Below, piece after piece: positions 46,890-57,160 of a stretch of 64,000 bases of DNA (position 1 is its first letter; each line of letters starts with the position of its first letter). The position numbers and the translations under genes are program-made. A model generated the notes under the pieces. That model made no database searches. It was not told the origin of the DNA and was given only the letters and a program-made list of their open reading frames with translations. The stretch comes from Leucosporidium creatinivorum. Lineage: Eukaryota > Basidiomycota > Microbotryomycetes > Leucosporidiales > Leucosporidiaceae. The DNA lies in the NCBI GenBank assembly GCA_001600635.1, contig BCKL01000013.1, positions 1 to 64,000 on the forward strand, given 5' to 3'.

Positions 46890-48324
46890 ATGTCGTGGTT
46901 CTCCTCATCGTCCGCCGATGCCAACGCTCCCAACCTGCACCCTGTTCAACTCGCCTATGACCAGGAAGCCCTGTTTGGTCCTCTCGTCGCTCAGGATACC
47001 GAGTGGCTGCAGGCGGGAGGCTTTGTCACCGAGACTCAGTGCTTTTACGCTACTACCAGCGATGGAGGGCTCATCATGTGCCAGGTCATTCACTCGTCTG
47101 TAGGGTCAGTCCTGTTTCCTTACAGCTTGCAGAAGCTCGGCCTTTGCGCTAGGGCCAGACGCGTCAGATTGTCTCGTCGCGGAGGAGTGTCGAGATTTAA
47201 AACTAACGCGCCGTGCTGCACCACTACAGAGTCTGGTACCCTTCTATTCAATTCACCTTCCGCTACGTCAACCCCTCCAAAGGTCAGCACGTCTGGAAGT
47301 CGACGGCCGTGACCAACTTTGTCACCGCTCCCTCGGCCAACCTGGACAAGCGCTCCATCAAGTCGGACCAATTCACCATCACCGTCGACCCCGCCTCTCC
47401 CAACAAGTACACCATCATCGGCAAGTACGACGACGAGGTCCAAATCTCGCTCGTTTACGAGGCCCTCACCCCCGGATGGAAGGTCGGCGCTGGCCCTCGA
47501 GGTGGAATGACCTACTTTGGACATGCTAAGGAGAGCAAGAGTACGGGACCCACGCCCGATCATGGAGGAGGAGCCGATGGCTACGCCGTCCACCGCTTCT
47601 GGCCTCGTTGCGCCGTCTCGGGAATCGTTCGTATCGGCCAGGAGGTCCTCGATGTCGATGGAGCGCGCGGAACTTTCGTCCACGCGATCCAAGGGATGCG
47701 CCCCAACGTCCTCGCCGCCAAGTGGAACTTTGCCAACTTCCACTCGTCGTCCGAGGGAGGCGAAGGAGTCGCCCTCACCATGATGGAGTTCACCACTACT
47801 CCTCACTACGGCAGCAAGAAGATCAACGTTGGATCCGTCGTCGTCGGTGACAAGCTCGTCGCCATCACCGCAGGAGGAGAGGGCGTCGTCGGCAAGTCCG
47901 TCGCCGAGCACATCGGCCCCGTCAAGGATGTCGAGACCGGCTACGACGCCCCTTCGTCCATCAAGTACCAGTGGGAGGGCGTCACCCTCGAGGATTCGAG
48001 CAAGGCGCTCACGACCGCCGTCCTCGACTTCGACCTCCTCACCTCCAAGCCCGGAGAGGCTTACGCTACTCGCGGCCTCATCGAGAAGGTCGACGTCCTG
48101 GGCCAGATCCCTTACCTCGTCAAGAAGTTCGTCAACTACGCCGCTGGCACCAAGCCTTACATCTACACTGTGCGTACAATTATCCTCCAGCTCAGAGCTT
48201 CGCTGACCCGCTCCTCGCTCCAAAGTGGCTCAACCCCGCCAAGGCGACCATCTCGACCCCTTCCAAGGAGACTTCCATCACCGTCGAGGGTCACTGCTTC
48301 TCCGAGGCGACGTACATTAGTTAG
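46890..48324 (+). CDS. SVF1: SVF1-like protein (survival factor, lipocalin-type fold)
   Basis: Three exons encode about 385 residues. The N-terminus MSWFSSSSADANAPNLHPV and LFGPLVAQDTEWLQAGGFVT, then ETQCFYATTSDGGLIMCQVI, are typical of Svf1-like proteins. WYPSIQFTFRYVN, YFGHAKE, HRFWPRCAVSG, GTFVHAIQGMRPNVLAAKWN and NFHSSS follow in family order. Svf1 in budding yeast protects against oxidative stress and has been linked to ceramide transport between ER and Golgi; it has a double lipocalin-like domain. The last exon is short and ends GHCFSEATYIS, slightly shorter than I would expect, but the domain is complete. It is divergent from the phosphatase gene. Confidence 0.9.
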
Positions 48325-48689
48325 AGCGTTTCCTCAGGTGGTTCAGAGCGGACGATTGGGGGAGCTGGGAGGTGGTTCTCGCGTTTCTACGACTTTAGCG
48401 GCTAATAGCTTGGGAGGGGGGAGGGCGTCTACCGCTGTATTACTATTAGCTACATCATTAGACCTGATTGCCGTGACGTCGAGCGTCTGCGAGCTATGTT
48501 CGGTGGGGAAGGAGCTTCGCGAACGAGCGCCGAGGGCCAGGCGAGGGCTGACGTTTCAAGAGAGGGTCAAGCTCACTTCTCGAAGCTCGACTCGACAGTC
48601 AGATGATACGAAACGATACTTCACACTGCACCACTATACGACAAGATCACTGCTGTTCATCCCCTCGCTCTCCTCCCGCTCAACTCGAC
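48325..48689. other. Convergent intergenic region SVF1 / VPS37
   Basis: 365 bp between two stops. No gene is recognised; both terminators should lie here. Confidence 0.45.
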
Positions 48690-49621
48690 CTACGTCCTCC
48701 AAACCACCTTCCCCCTCTCCCACTTATCCACCGCCAACGCCCTCCTATGATACACCTTCCTAACCTCCCTAAACTGCCGCGCGAAGGACTCATCATCCCC
48801 TTCTCCATCGTGGAAGGCGTTGGCCAGTTGCTCCGAGAGGGATTCTTGCAGTGTTGTGGCGCGGTGCAGTCGGGAGAGTTGGGTTGGAGGGGTGAAGCGC
48901 TGTTTGTTCAAATTGTGACAACAACAGGAAGAGTGTTAGAGGGAGAAGGAGATGAGAGGGGCAGGGAGAGAGCGCACCTTGAACCCCTCGGCTTGAGCCT
49001 CTTCGAGCAGAACCCATCGAGTCTTGAGCTCGTTGGCCTCGTTGAAGAGCCTGGCGGTCTCTGAACGAAGCGCTTCGAGGGCGGGGCGCATCGACTCGTT
49101 CTTCTCTGTTCAGTCGTTGGAGAGGGAAGAAGGAGTCAGCGAGGCCGAGGGAGGACGCCGAACTCTCGCTTTCCGCTGCGTCTGAGCGGAGCGGGGGGCG
49201 AGAGGAAGGTGGCGAGGTGCAAAGGAAACAAGGACCTACCCGCTAGAGCGATGTTGGACTTCAACCTTTGTTCATAAGCCTGCTGCAGCTCGAGCGCTTG
49301 GGGCATGGTATGAAAGTAGGCATCAAACGTCGCTTCGTCCTCCAGCAGCATCGTCAGGTCTTCCTGTCTATTCGCGGCATCCAGCCTGGTCAGCTTGGAC
49401 TTCACCCCTACACCCCTGCAGCCCGAGACGAGCGAGACGACGTACGACAGCCCTGCCAACTGGGGGAAATCGCGTGCTAATGCATCGTTGATGGGCGGTT
49501 GTTGAGCGGTCGAGGATGACGGTAATGTGCTGGAGGAGGTGGGGGCGGTGAAGGGGAAGATGGGAGCCGAGAGAGCTGAGGTGGACGACTGCTCGTCAAC
49601 TGGAGAGGGGGGCTCTGACAT
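48690..49621 (-). CDS. VPS37: ESCRT-I subunit Vps37 (Mod_r domain)
   Basis: Minus-strand gene of about four exons and roughly 245 residues. The first 50 residues are Ser/Pro/Thr-rich. The Mod_r-type helical domain begins around DALARDFPQLAGLSY and LTMLLEDEATFDAYFHTMPQ. It continues ALELQQAYEQRLKSNIALA, ALEALRSETARLFNEANELK and TRWVLLEEAQAEGFKRFTP. The tail, LQESLSEQLANAFHDGEGDD and ESFARQFREVRKVYHRRALA, is the conserved C-terminal helix with W and R residues. Vps37 joins Vps23, Vps28 and Mvb12 in ESCRT-I for sorting ubiquitinated cargo into multivesicular bodies. The ATG at 49621 is preferred to an upstream one because MSEPPSP opens the low-complexity region. 179 bp separate it from the divergent next gene. 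Confidence 0.84.
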
Positions 49622-49800
49622 CGCGCTGTAGGGGAGCAAAGCAGAGGCGAGCTGATGAGGCGCAGACTAAGCGCTGTAGCTATTCCTCCGAAGTCGAGAG
49701 CTGCAGAAAGCGGCGATACGGTCAAAAGGAGAGCTTCGAGCGGTCGGCGGCCGCTCCTTGTCCTCTGCCAAATCGCTTCGACTTCAGCTACAGCAACAGG

Positions 49801-51948
49801 ATGAACAACGTAGGCCCTCTGTTAGCTCGGCTAGAAGCTGCTAAGCTACCAGGACACCTACAACACCTCACCATCCGCCTCTCTCGTCAATTCGCCCTCG
49901 TCCTCACTTCCTCCGCAGCTTCCCCTCACGATCAGCATGAACACTGGACTCGACTACGCGGTCGTCTGCAGGAGATTGAGGAGGAGCTCAGGGAGTCTGC
50001 TGCTGCTACACAGCTCGCTGCAGGAGGAGCGGGAGCGCCGCCGCTGACTGAGCAAGCCAAGGGATACCTCGACCTCGCTGAACGGGCCAGAACGACAAGA
50101 GAACAGCTCGCAAGGGAGCTACAAGAATATACGATACAGCCACGCACTACGCCCGGTCGCTCCACCCCTTCACGCGACGCCAGCTCCTCGCCCGAACCTC
50201 GTCCTCGGAAAGCTCGACCGGCACCTTCACCCGCCACCTCAGCGGAAGCTACAGCAGCGCACTCGGCACTCGAAGCTCTCATCCAATCCTCTTCCGCCTC
50301 AGCACCCCCATCACCGAGCTCAGCCCAATCCAAACCCTCCGCCCTCTCCTCGGCCTTCACACTCCACCTTCTCGCTACCTCTCCATCATCCATCCTCCCT
50401 CCAAATCAATCCCTCTCTTCCCTCCTACGCTCCCAACTCTCTCAAGACCCTACCGCTTCCCCCGCCGTCGCCTCAAACCCCATCCCTCCAACCCTTGAAT
50501 CCCGAGTCGCTACCTCCCTCCGAACCGCCTATTTCGCACAAGCTATCGAAGACCTCAATACTGGTCTCGAGGGACTCGATCCAGCCGCTTCTCTCCGCGT
50601 ATGGAAGCAGCTGCGCAGCGACTTGTGGGAGATAGCGGGGCCGTTGATACCGGCAAGGTTGGGAGGAGGGAGCGTGAAGAGGGAGGTGGAGCTGGCTCTT
50701 ACGAGCTCTTCGGAGGAGGCTTTTGAGCTGGCAAGGGCGGCGGAAGTGGTGAAGAGCGTAGTGGAGCTCTTGGGCAAGCTCTGCGCCCCAGCACGAGACG
50801 GTCAAGTCCGGGACATACGCTCGGCGCTCGCCTCTTCGGCCTCTCCCTCCGCTGCAGCACTGGTGGAGGGCGTCAAACGAACGCTAGAGTTGGCCGAAGG
50901 CATGCAGGATGATTTATCGGGCTTCAGGAAGAACCTCGCTGGCGCTGCGATGAGCGATGAGCAGCTGGAGGGGATTGTCAGAGCGGAGGCGGGGGCGAGG
51001 GAGAGGAGGACTGTTAGGGAGGTACTTGAAGAGGAGGAGAATGTAGAGGGGAGGACGAAGGAATGGGTGGAAGGAAAGCTGGGATTGGAGGGAGTGGTGT
51101 GGGATGAGGGAGATGGGACGAGCAGGAAAGAGCTGCTGAGGAGGTCGATGTGGGAAGCGCTGTTCGAGGATCAAGCGGTCGCGGTTCCTTCTTTCGACTC
51201 TCCAGCTCCCTCTGCCTCCCTCTCCGATTCTTTCACCTCACCAGCAGCCTCCGTCCCGACTCCACCAACGAGCAACCCTCTCCCACCGCCCTTCTACGTC
51301 CCCTCTCCCCGTCTCTTCGCCCTTCAAAACGCTCTCCAAGCACTCGTCATCCTCGCTTGTCTGTCGCACCTCTCCCCACCGCCAGCAGTACCACTCCCCT
51401 CCTCCACCTCCTCCGCCGAGCAAGCGCCTCCCCTTCAATCCCGCCTCTGGACCCTCCTCTCCTCCACCTCCTCACCCACGACCCAACCATCCGAATACAC
51501 CCACCTCTCTCATATCTCAGACGATGTCCATTCCGCCTGGCAGCTCGACCGCTCCTCCTCCTCCGGCGCCCTCTCTGAAACAGAAGACGAGGCAGAGAAG
51601 ACGAGGATCAGGAGTGGTGTGGACCGGATATTGCGGTACGAGGACCCGGTTTTCAAGTTGATGAGAGGGAGGTTGAGGGAGGGGATGTTGGGTGCTAGTT
51701 GGGCGAAGGAGGAGGCGGCTACGGTGCCCGAGATGATGGTCAGCGGGAGGTCGGCGGGCGTCAATGCGGTGCAGGAGCAGAGGAAGGGGAGAGATAAGAA
51801 AAGGAAGGTCGTAGTCCCGCAGGTGAAGGGGTTTGAGGGAGCGTTCGTAAGGGAGAGGTTGGAGGAGACGGCCAGGGAGGGGTTGAGCGTTTGGGAGTGG
51901 GCCGGGGAGGTTTGGGGTGCAGAGTTGAAGCTAGGAGAGGTGGAATAG
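49801..51948 (+). CDS. Intronless gene, probable Tcp11/SOK1-family protein
   Basis: One uninterrupted frame of 715 codons, the only large intronless gene here. It starts MNNVGPLLARLEAAKLPGHL; HWTRLRGRLQEIEEELRES looks like a coiled coil. Residues ~85-210 are low-complexity (Ser/Pro/Ala). The clue is in the middle: VWKQLRSDLWEIAGPLIPAR, then LGKLCAPARDGQVRDIRSAL, ELAEGMQDDLSGFRKNLAG and IVRAEAGARERRTVREVLEE. These resemble the Tcp11 pattern (C-A-P-x-R-D, a D-x-x-x-F helix, then E-R-x-x-x). Tcp11/Sok1 proteins affect cAMP-PKA signalling in yeast. This assignment is by pattern only and could be wrong. It is divergent from VPS37. Confidence 0.6.
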   Translation: MNNVGPLLARLEAAKLPGHLQHLTIRLSRQFALVLTSSAASPHDQHEHWTRLRGRLQEIEEELRESAAATQLAAGGAGAPPLTEQAKGYLDLAERARTTREQLARELQEYTIQPRTTPGRSTPSRDASSSPEPRPRKARPAPSPATSAEATAAHSALEALIQSSSASAPPSPSSAQSKPSALSSAFTLHLLATSPSSILPPNQSLSSLLRSQLSQDPTASPAVASNPIPPTLESRVATSLRTAYFAQAIEDLNTGLEGLDPAASLRVWKQLRSDLWEIAGPLIPARLGGGSVKREVELALTSSSEEAFELARAAEVVKSVVELLGKLCAPARDGQVRDIRSALASSASPSAAALVEGVKRTLELAEGMQDDLSGFRKNLAGAAMSDEQLEGIVRAEAGARERRTVREVLEEEENVEGRTKEWVEGKLGLEGVVWDEGDGTSRKELLRRSMWEALFEDQAVAVPSFDSPAPSASLSDSFTSPAASVPTPPTSNPLPPPFYVPSPRLFALQNALQALVILACLSHLSPPPAVPLPSSTSSAEQAPPLQSRLWTLLSSTSSPTTQPSEYTHLSHISDDVHSAWQLDRSSSSGALSETEDEAEKTRIRSGVDRILRYEDPVFKLMRGRLREGMLGASWAKEEAATVPEMMVSGRSAGVNAVQEQRKGRDKKRKVVVPQVKGFEGAFVRERLEETAREGLSVWEWAGEVWGAELKLGEVE

Positions 51949-52570
51949 CTACTGAGCGGTAGACCGAGCTCAGCTTCGACGCCAATCGCAGAGTAGGACA
52001 TGCGAGAGAACCGAGACCGAAGTGAGCGCCGAAGCCAGCTGTAGGGTGACCGCGAGACTTCCAATGAGCGGGAGTAGCTTCTGTAGCTCAGTGTGTGTCT
52101 TTCGAATCACTGTGCCGATTTTCGGAGCAGCAGACGCAGGTCGACTGGTCGAGTCGAAACGAGCTGCTCAGCCGCTCGAGGTGGTCAAATCGCAAGTCCG
52201 CCCACCAGGGTTGTCTTGCTCGTCTTCAGTCACTTCCAGATCATCGCGTAAGGTGACATTCTACTTACACCAAACACCTCCTACACCCTACCCGACTACA
52301 CTACAACAACTCCCACCTCGTCAGCACCCCTCAATCGACGGCTGGGAGCAGAGTTTGCGCAGAGGGCGCTAGGCTGGGCGCTGTACGGGAGCAATGGGAG
52401 CACGAGCAGGGGAGCAGGGGAGATTGAGGTGCAGAGGGGGAAATGCTGCTGGATTTTCTGCAGGGGAACCTCTGCTCGAATTGCGATTCAATCCTCTGCC
52501 GGCGAGCGAGCAGGGCGCTGACCTTCTCTCCTCTCTCCTTCCCCTTTCAACCTTCCCCTACAACAGAGCT
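51949..52570. other. Intergenic region running into the left inverted arm
   Basis: About 620 bp upstream of RPL33. From 52173 onward it is repeated, inverted, at the right end of the window. TCAACCTTCCCCTACAACAG just before the RPL33 ATG looks like a leader. No gene is recognised. Confidence 0.4.
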
Positions 52571-53560
52571 ATGCCTTCCACCCGTCAGTAATTGCACCCG
52601 ATTATCCTGCTGTAGGACGTCTTGCTGACCCTCTGCTCACTCCGCTCATCCGCCCTCACGCCAATCCTACGATCCTCTCCTGCACCCCTCACGACTCCCC
52701 TACACATCTCCTACGCCTCTCAATCGACTCTCTGCACCAATCTGCACTCAATACCACACCGCTCCGCATCCTACACCCTCCTAATCGCCGTCATCTCGCC
52801 CCTCCCATCCCTCACGTCCGCCGAACCCCTCTCAACTCTCGACTCTCTGCACCTCGCACGCTCTTACGCATCAAACAGGCCTTTATGCCAAGGGACGCGT
52901 GACCGGAAACCAGCGTGGAAAGCGCAACGTCCGCGTCAACACCTCGCTTGTCCAGGTCGAGGGTGTCGCCACCAAGGAGGAGGCTCAGTTCTACCTCGGA
53001 AAGGTGAGGCCTCGCTCTACAAATGATGCGTGGAGAATTGAGGGATGCACTGGAGTGGATGCGAGTCGAGGGGAATGAGTTGCGGGGTTAGGAGATCGCT
53101 CGGCGTTCAGCAAGCGGATGGTGAGGGGTAGCAGAGCAGCTCTCGCCAGTAACACCGAGGGCTACGAGCTGGCGCTCGAGCCTGCTTGTGGAGTTGAAGC
53201 TGTGCTTGGAGGGCTATTGGACGTCGAGGGACGATGATCAGTCCACGCTTGGCTCGGTCGACCAGGTCGCTGACGTCGCTCTCTCCCCTCACTTTACAGC
53301 GCGTCGCCTACGTGTACACCGCCCAGCGCCCCATCAACGGCTCCAAGATCCGCATCATCTGGGGAAAGGTCACCCGCTCGCACGGCAACGGAGGAATGGT
53401 TCGCGCTCAGTTCAGGCAGAACCTCCCCGCGAAGTCCTTCGGTCACTCGGTTCGCGTCATGCTTTACCCTTCCAACAGTGAGTTCGCTTTCTCTCTCCTG
53501 GATATCGAGTTCTTACGAATCGCCGAACCGAGCTGACTTCCCCTTTCGCTCCCAGTCTAA
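52571..53560 (+). CDS. RPL33: 60S ribosomal protein eL33 (L35Ae), left-arm copy
   Basis: Four exons (52571-52583, 52879-53003, 53300-53477, 53556-53560) give 106 residues. After splicing it reads [40 protein letters not shown] and [20 protein letters not shown]. It continues [20 protein letters not shown], then [20 protein letters not shown] and LYPSNI. This is a full eL33, a protein of the large ribosomal subunit near the E site. The first exon is 13 nt and the last holds only part of the final codon and stop. The first two introns are about 295 nt each, far longer than most in this window, as is common for ribosomal protein genes. An identical copy lies in the right arm. Confidence 0.93.
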
Positions 53561-53852
53561 GCATGTCTAGTTCCCGACCGTCCTTCCGCATTACTCGACG
53601 AAGCCCCTCCGTTTCGTGGCTTTTTGTACAAGATTGCAATCTGGCGCGAGATTGAGGATGATACCACGTAGTTCGTTGGCGGCGAGCTGCGCTCGGCCGA
53701 GAGATAGGCGAGAGGCGAGAACGGGTCGACAACGGAGCGTACAGCCTGCAGAGCGCTTGCCGTGGGTGTGGAAGGGGGAAACTGAATTGCTGCTCGTCAT
53801 GGAGCGCTCGCTTCGCTTGGAGATGGGAACATGCAACGAACTCGGCGCAGTT

Positions 53853-56339
53853 TCAAGGAGGCGGCGATCCTACTCTACGCTGCCCATCTGCACCCTCATT
53901 CTCTTCCTCCTCACTCACCCTCGGCTCCACCTCCTCACTCGCCACGCTCTGATATTGCGCACTCGGTCTCTCCCCGCCTTGTCCCTCCTCATCCCAGCGT
54001 TCTCGCTCGAACAACGCCCGAGTCGCTTCGAGCGAGAGTCCCTTCGTCTCTGCGGGGGCGGAAGAGGCGTCAGTGTTGTTGGCTCTGCAGTAGCGGAGTT
54101 AGGCATACCTGGCAGGTTGCGATAGGTGAAGACCCAAGCGGCGACGGTGACGGCGGCGAAGATCAAGAAGGCGCCGCCGACGCTGAGGGCTGCGAACGAC
54201 CATGTCAGCTTTGACCTGAACTGGCGGACCTGATAACGCACCTTGAGCGAGATGCAGATATGTAGAGGCGACGATGAGATTGGCGGTCCACTGCGAGGAG
54301 GGAAGACGGGTCAGCAGGAGCGAGACGGCTCGCTCATCGGCGTGGCTCACATTGATCGCTGCAGAAGGAGGAGAGTTAGCTCTGCAGCGGGCAGAGGACG
54401 AGCGGGTCTCACCAGTCGCCAGTGATGTTCCTGTAGCGCGAAGCTCGTGGGTGAAGATCTGCAAAGCGATGAGCGTCAGCTCGCTTCTCGGCGTCTGATC
54501 GGTCAGTTCACCTCGCTCTGAACGACCCACGGAACGTTTCCGAGTCCGAGAGCGCTAAGGGAGAACGAAGGTCAATGATGAGCGTTATCAGAAAGGAGAT
54601 ATACCTCACTAAGATGAGCAAAAGACGGTCATGCCGAGCAGCGCGAGGTAAGCCCAGGCCGAAGGTCCCGGAGGAGTAGGATCACCCGTCTCGCCGCGAT
54701 CAAGCGCAGGGATGAAGAAGAATGAGAAGCTGAGCAGTAGCATGCCGACGATCATGCCGACGAGGGTGCGAAGAAGGAGAGGGCGTCGCCCGAGATGGTC
54801 GATCAGGCGTAGGGCGATGATAGTGCAGATGCTGCGGGAGGGCGAAAGGTCAGCGATGTTGAAGTCGAAGAGACACGCAAGCTCACAAGTTGGAGATAGC
54901 CACCACGAGAGCGAAAGCGGCTGGTCGACCGAAGTGAGCTGCTTGCAAGATCTTGCCCGAGCTGTTTCTCGGCGCAGAGGTCAGAGGTCAGCGGAGAGCT
55001 TGGACAACGCTCGAGTACTCACAAGTACATGAGCAGGTTAAACCCCGTTGCCTGCTGAAAGAACTGCAGCCCGCAGGCCAGGATGACCGCTCGGCGATTC
55101 GCTCGGTCGTTCCAGAGCTTAGCGACCAGCCCCTCCTTCGCCTTCCCCAAGCTCAATCCCTCGCCCAATCCCAAGACCCCTTCTCTCTCCTCGCTCTGCA
55201 CCTCCATCTCTATCCGGTCGATGCGCCGTTGGATCGCCGCCGAGTCGGAGAGGGGATAGACGGCCTTCAGAGTTGCTCGGGCGGGGGCGATTCGACCCTT
55301 CTGAATGAGCCATCGAGGGCTCTCGGGGAGGGAGAAGCTCAAGCATAGCTGGAGGATAGCGGGAATGGCGCCACTGCCGAACATCCATCTCCAGCCGGAC
55401 GGGACTGAGTAGAACACGGCGTCGACGAGGTACGAGAGGACTTGGCCGCCGGTGATGAGGACGACGAGGCTGGCGACAATGCGGCCACGGAACTTGGCGG
55501 GAGAGACCTCGGCCAGGAAGATGGGAAGGACGGAGGAAGCCAGACCGACCCCCAGGCCAACAAGAACGCGGCCTGCGAACGCCGAAGTGTCAATACTCGG
55601 CGCGGGTGGGTTGTGGAGCAGCATCCACATACCGAAGATGACCTCTTTGTACACCTGTGCTGCTGCTTGCTCCAGAGCTGTACGAGAGAAGCGAGGTCAG
55701 CTCATGAGGCCCCACACTCGTCGACAACGAGAGCTCACCTCCCAGCGTGAAGAGGACAGCCGCCATGAGGATGACGGGTTTCCGACCGAAGCGGTCTGCA
55801 CACCTTCCAGCCAGCAGTGACCCACCCAGAGCGCCGAAGAGCGCGCTCGAGACGAGCATCTCCTCCTGGAACGTCGTGAGCGGCGAGCCTCCCAGGTCGG
55901 CGTGGATGACGAGAAGAGCACCAGATACGACGCCTGTATCGTATCCACTGTGCTGGAGGTCGTCAGCGGCTGTACCCCTCTTGTATGAGGAGCGAGCAGC
56001 GCTTACAACAAGAGCCCTGTTGAGCGGGGTGTCAGCGGAGGCAACGAGGGCTATCAAGCTAGCATACGCACCTCCCAGACCAGCTACTACTGCTATCCGC
56101 ATCAATGCCGGAGTAACGACCGTGCTCTCCTCGAGATCAGCGTCCTCGGCCTCGAAGCGTTCGCGCTGCTCGTCGGGCGACCACGAAAGGGCGGATGCGA
56201 CGGACTCGGCGCTGAGCCTGGGAGATACAGCTGGTGAGGTGAGCATGCTGCGCGGGTCGAGGTGAAGAGAAGACGAAGATGAGGAGGAGGGAGAGAGCTC
56301 GGCGCTATCGAGCAGCCACCTGGCTTTGGCGGCTCTCAT
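53853..56339 (-). CDS. MFS sugar/polyol transporter, left-arm copy
   Basis: Identical in all visible frames to the right-arm copy (59834-62320), described there in detail. Thirteen exons and 600 residues; the two tiny exons lie at 56007-56016 (10 nt) and 54351-54358 (8 nt). It converges with RPL33, 292 bp between stops. Its start faces the core gene, so its upstream region (56340-57160) is shared with the divergent mannose-6-phosphate isomerase gene. Confidence 0.9.
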
Positions 56340-56553
56340 CGCTGTTGCCCACTTCTTCAATCAAAGGGGTTGTAGTACTTTCTGGAAGAAGCCGTTTCAC
56401 CTGCCTTCTACCCTCGGCTGATCCTCGGTCCAGGCCATCGCCGAAGCTCCAGCGAAACCTCCGAGCTTGTCGAGGCTGAAGCCACGACGGCCTCCACGTG
56501 TTAGGCCGGTTTTGGTACTGGGATATCACAGTAATAGCTTCAGTGCCCTATAG

Positions 56554-56646
56554 CCCGGGTTCGCGAAGGTCGACGAGAAGATTGAACTTGAGGAGGAGGC
56601 TTTGATCGCCAAGATGGATGCTAAGAAGGAGGCGCAGAAGCACTGA
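56554..56646 (+). pseudogene. Orphan terminal-exon-like coding tail, left arm
   Basis: A TAG acceptor-like site is followed by an open frame that reads PGFAKVDEKIELEEEALIAK then MDAKKEAQKH and a TGA. The charged, helical composition looks like the C-terminal end of a real protein, but no plausible upstream exons are seen. It sits between two divergent genes, 215 bp upstream of the transporter ATG, and is repeated in the right arm (59527-59619). It may be a remnant carried in by the rearrangement. I cannot name the parent gene. A chance open frame is possible. Confidence 0.4.
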
Positions 56647-57160
56647 AGGGTCGTAGTGCAGAACATATACGAATGAATGTACAAAGATCGCAGTAACCCA
56701 GCCGCCCCGCGCCCATCTGGAAGCGTAAGAGCAGCAAACGATTCGCCTTTGACATCGCCGAGCCTCTGGTTTCCTCGGCCAGCGTACCCTACAAGATCGT
56801 CAGCAAGCTCTTCGATTGCTCTAGTCGCACCAATATAGCTCCTCCTACCCTTGAGTGAGCAATTTGTACCAGTTTTTGACCTAGTGGACAGGGCCTCGGA
56901 GGTGACTGGACCCAGGAGCGCCGAGCNCCGAGCGCCGAAATGTTGGGCCTTTGTGCGAGCGAGGAGGCCTCGGAATCAACAGCGATTGTGTTTTGATCTA
57001 TTGGTGCTCGCTGGTCGCCTCAGAATCAGGCCTGCAAGAAAGTAGGCAGATGGCTGGACTAGGCTGGACTTGGCTGCGAAAGGCGCGTCGAGCTCCTGAC
57101 AAGGCTTGCCCTCTTCCACATCTCTCCTCGTCAGCGATCTTCACCAACAACACGTCGAAG
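56647..57160. promoter_or_regulatory. Upstream region of the isomerase gene, mostly inside the left arm
   Basis: 514 bp. All but the last 110 bp (57051-57160) belong to the repeat arm. A tandem of a 7-bp unit (GAGCGCC, about three copies) lies at about 56917-56937 and contains the only N of the window. The promoter of the isomerase gene therefore lies largely in repeated DNA. No known operator was recognised. Confidence 0.5.

Larger units (their letters stand above)
52173..57050 (+). repeat. Left arm of a large inverted repeat
   Basis: This arm reads, reverse-complemented, as 59123-64000. Any position x pairs with 116173 minus x, so there are no net insertions or deletions over 4,878 bp. The inner boundary is exact: both arms share ...AAGTAGGCAGA and then part company (T versus G). 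The outer boundary lies beyond the window, because the last base of the window still matches. I found two mismatches (56990 and 57005) and one undetermined base (N at 56927, A in the other arm). The arm holds RPL33, an MFS transporter and an orphan coding tail. Confidence 0.95.

Noticed and set aside
47120-48223. Long antisense open frame (367 codons) opposite the SVF1-like gene
   Set aside because: The plus-strand protein matches a known family throughout. The antisense frame is open because of GC-biased third codon positions and has no family resemblance.
52080-52115. tRNA-like words (TAGCTCAGTGTG followed by TTCGAATCA)
   Set aside because: The two box-like words are only about 15 nt apart and no cloverleaf stems can be formed around them.
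56697-56858. Short open frame (IWKRKSSKRFAFDIAEPLVS region) in the isomerase upstream DNA
   Set aside because: It is only about 53 codons with no start or homologue that I recognise; open frames of this size are common by chance at this GC content.
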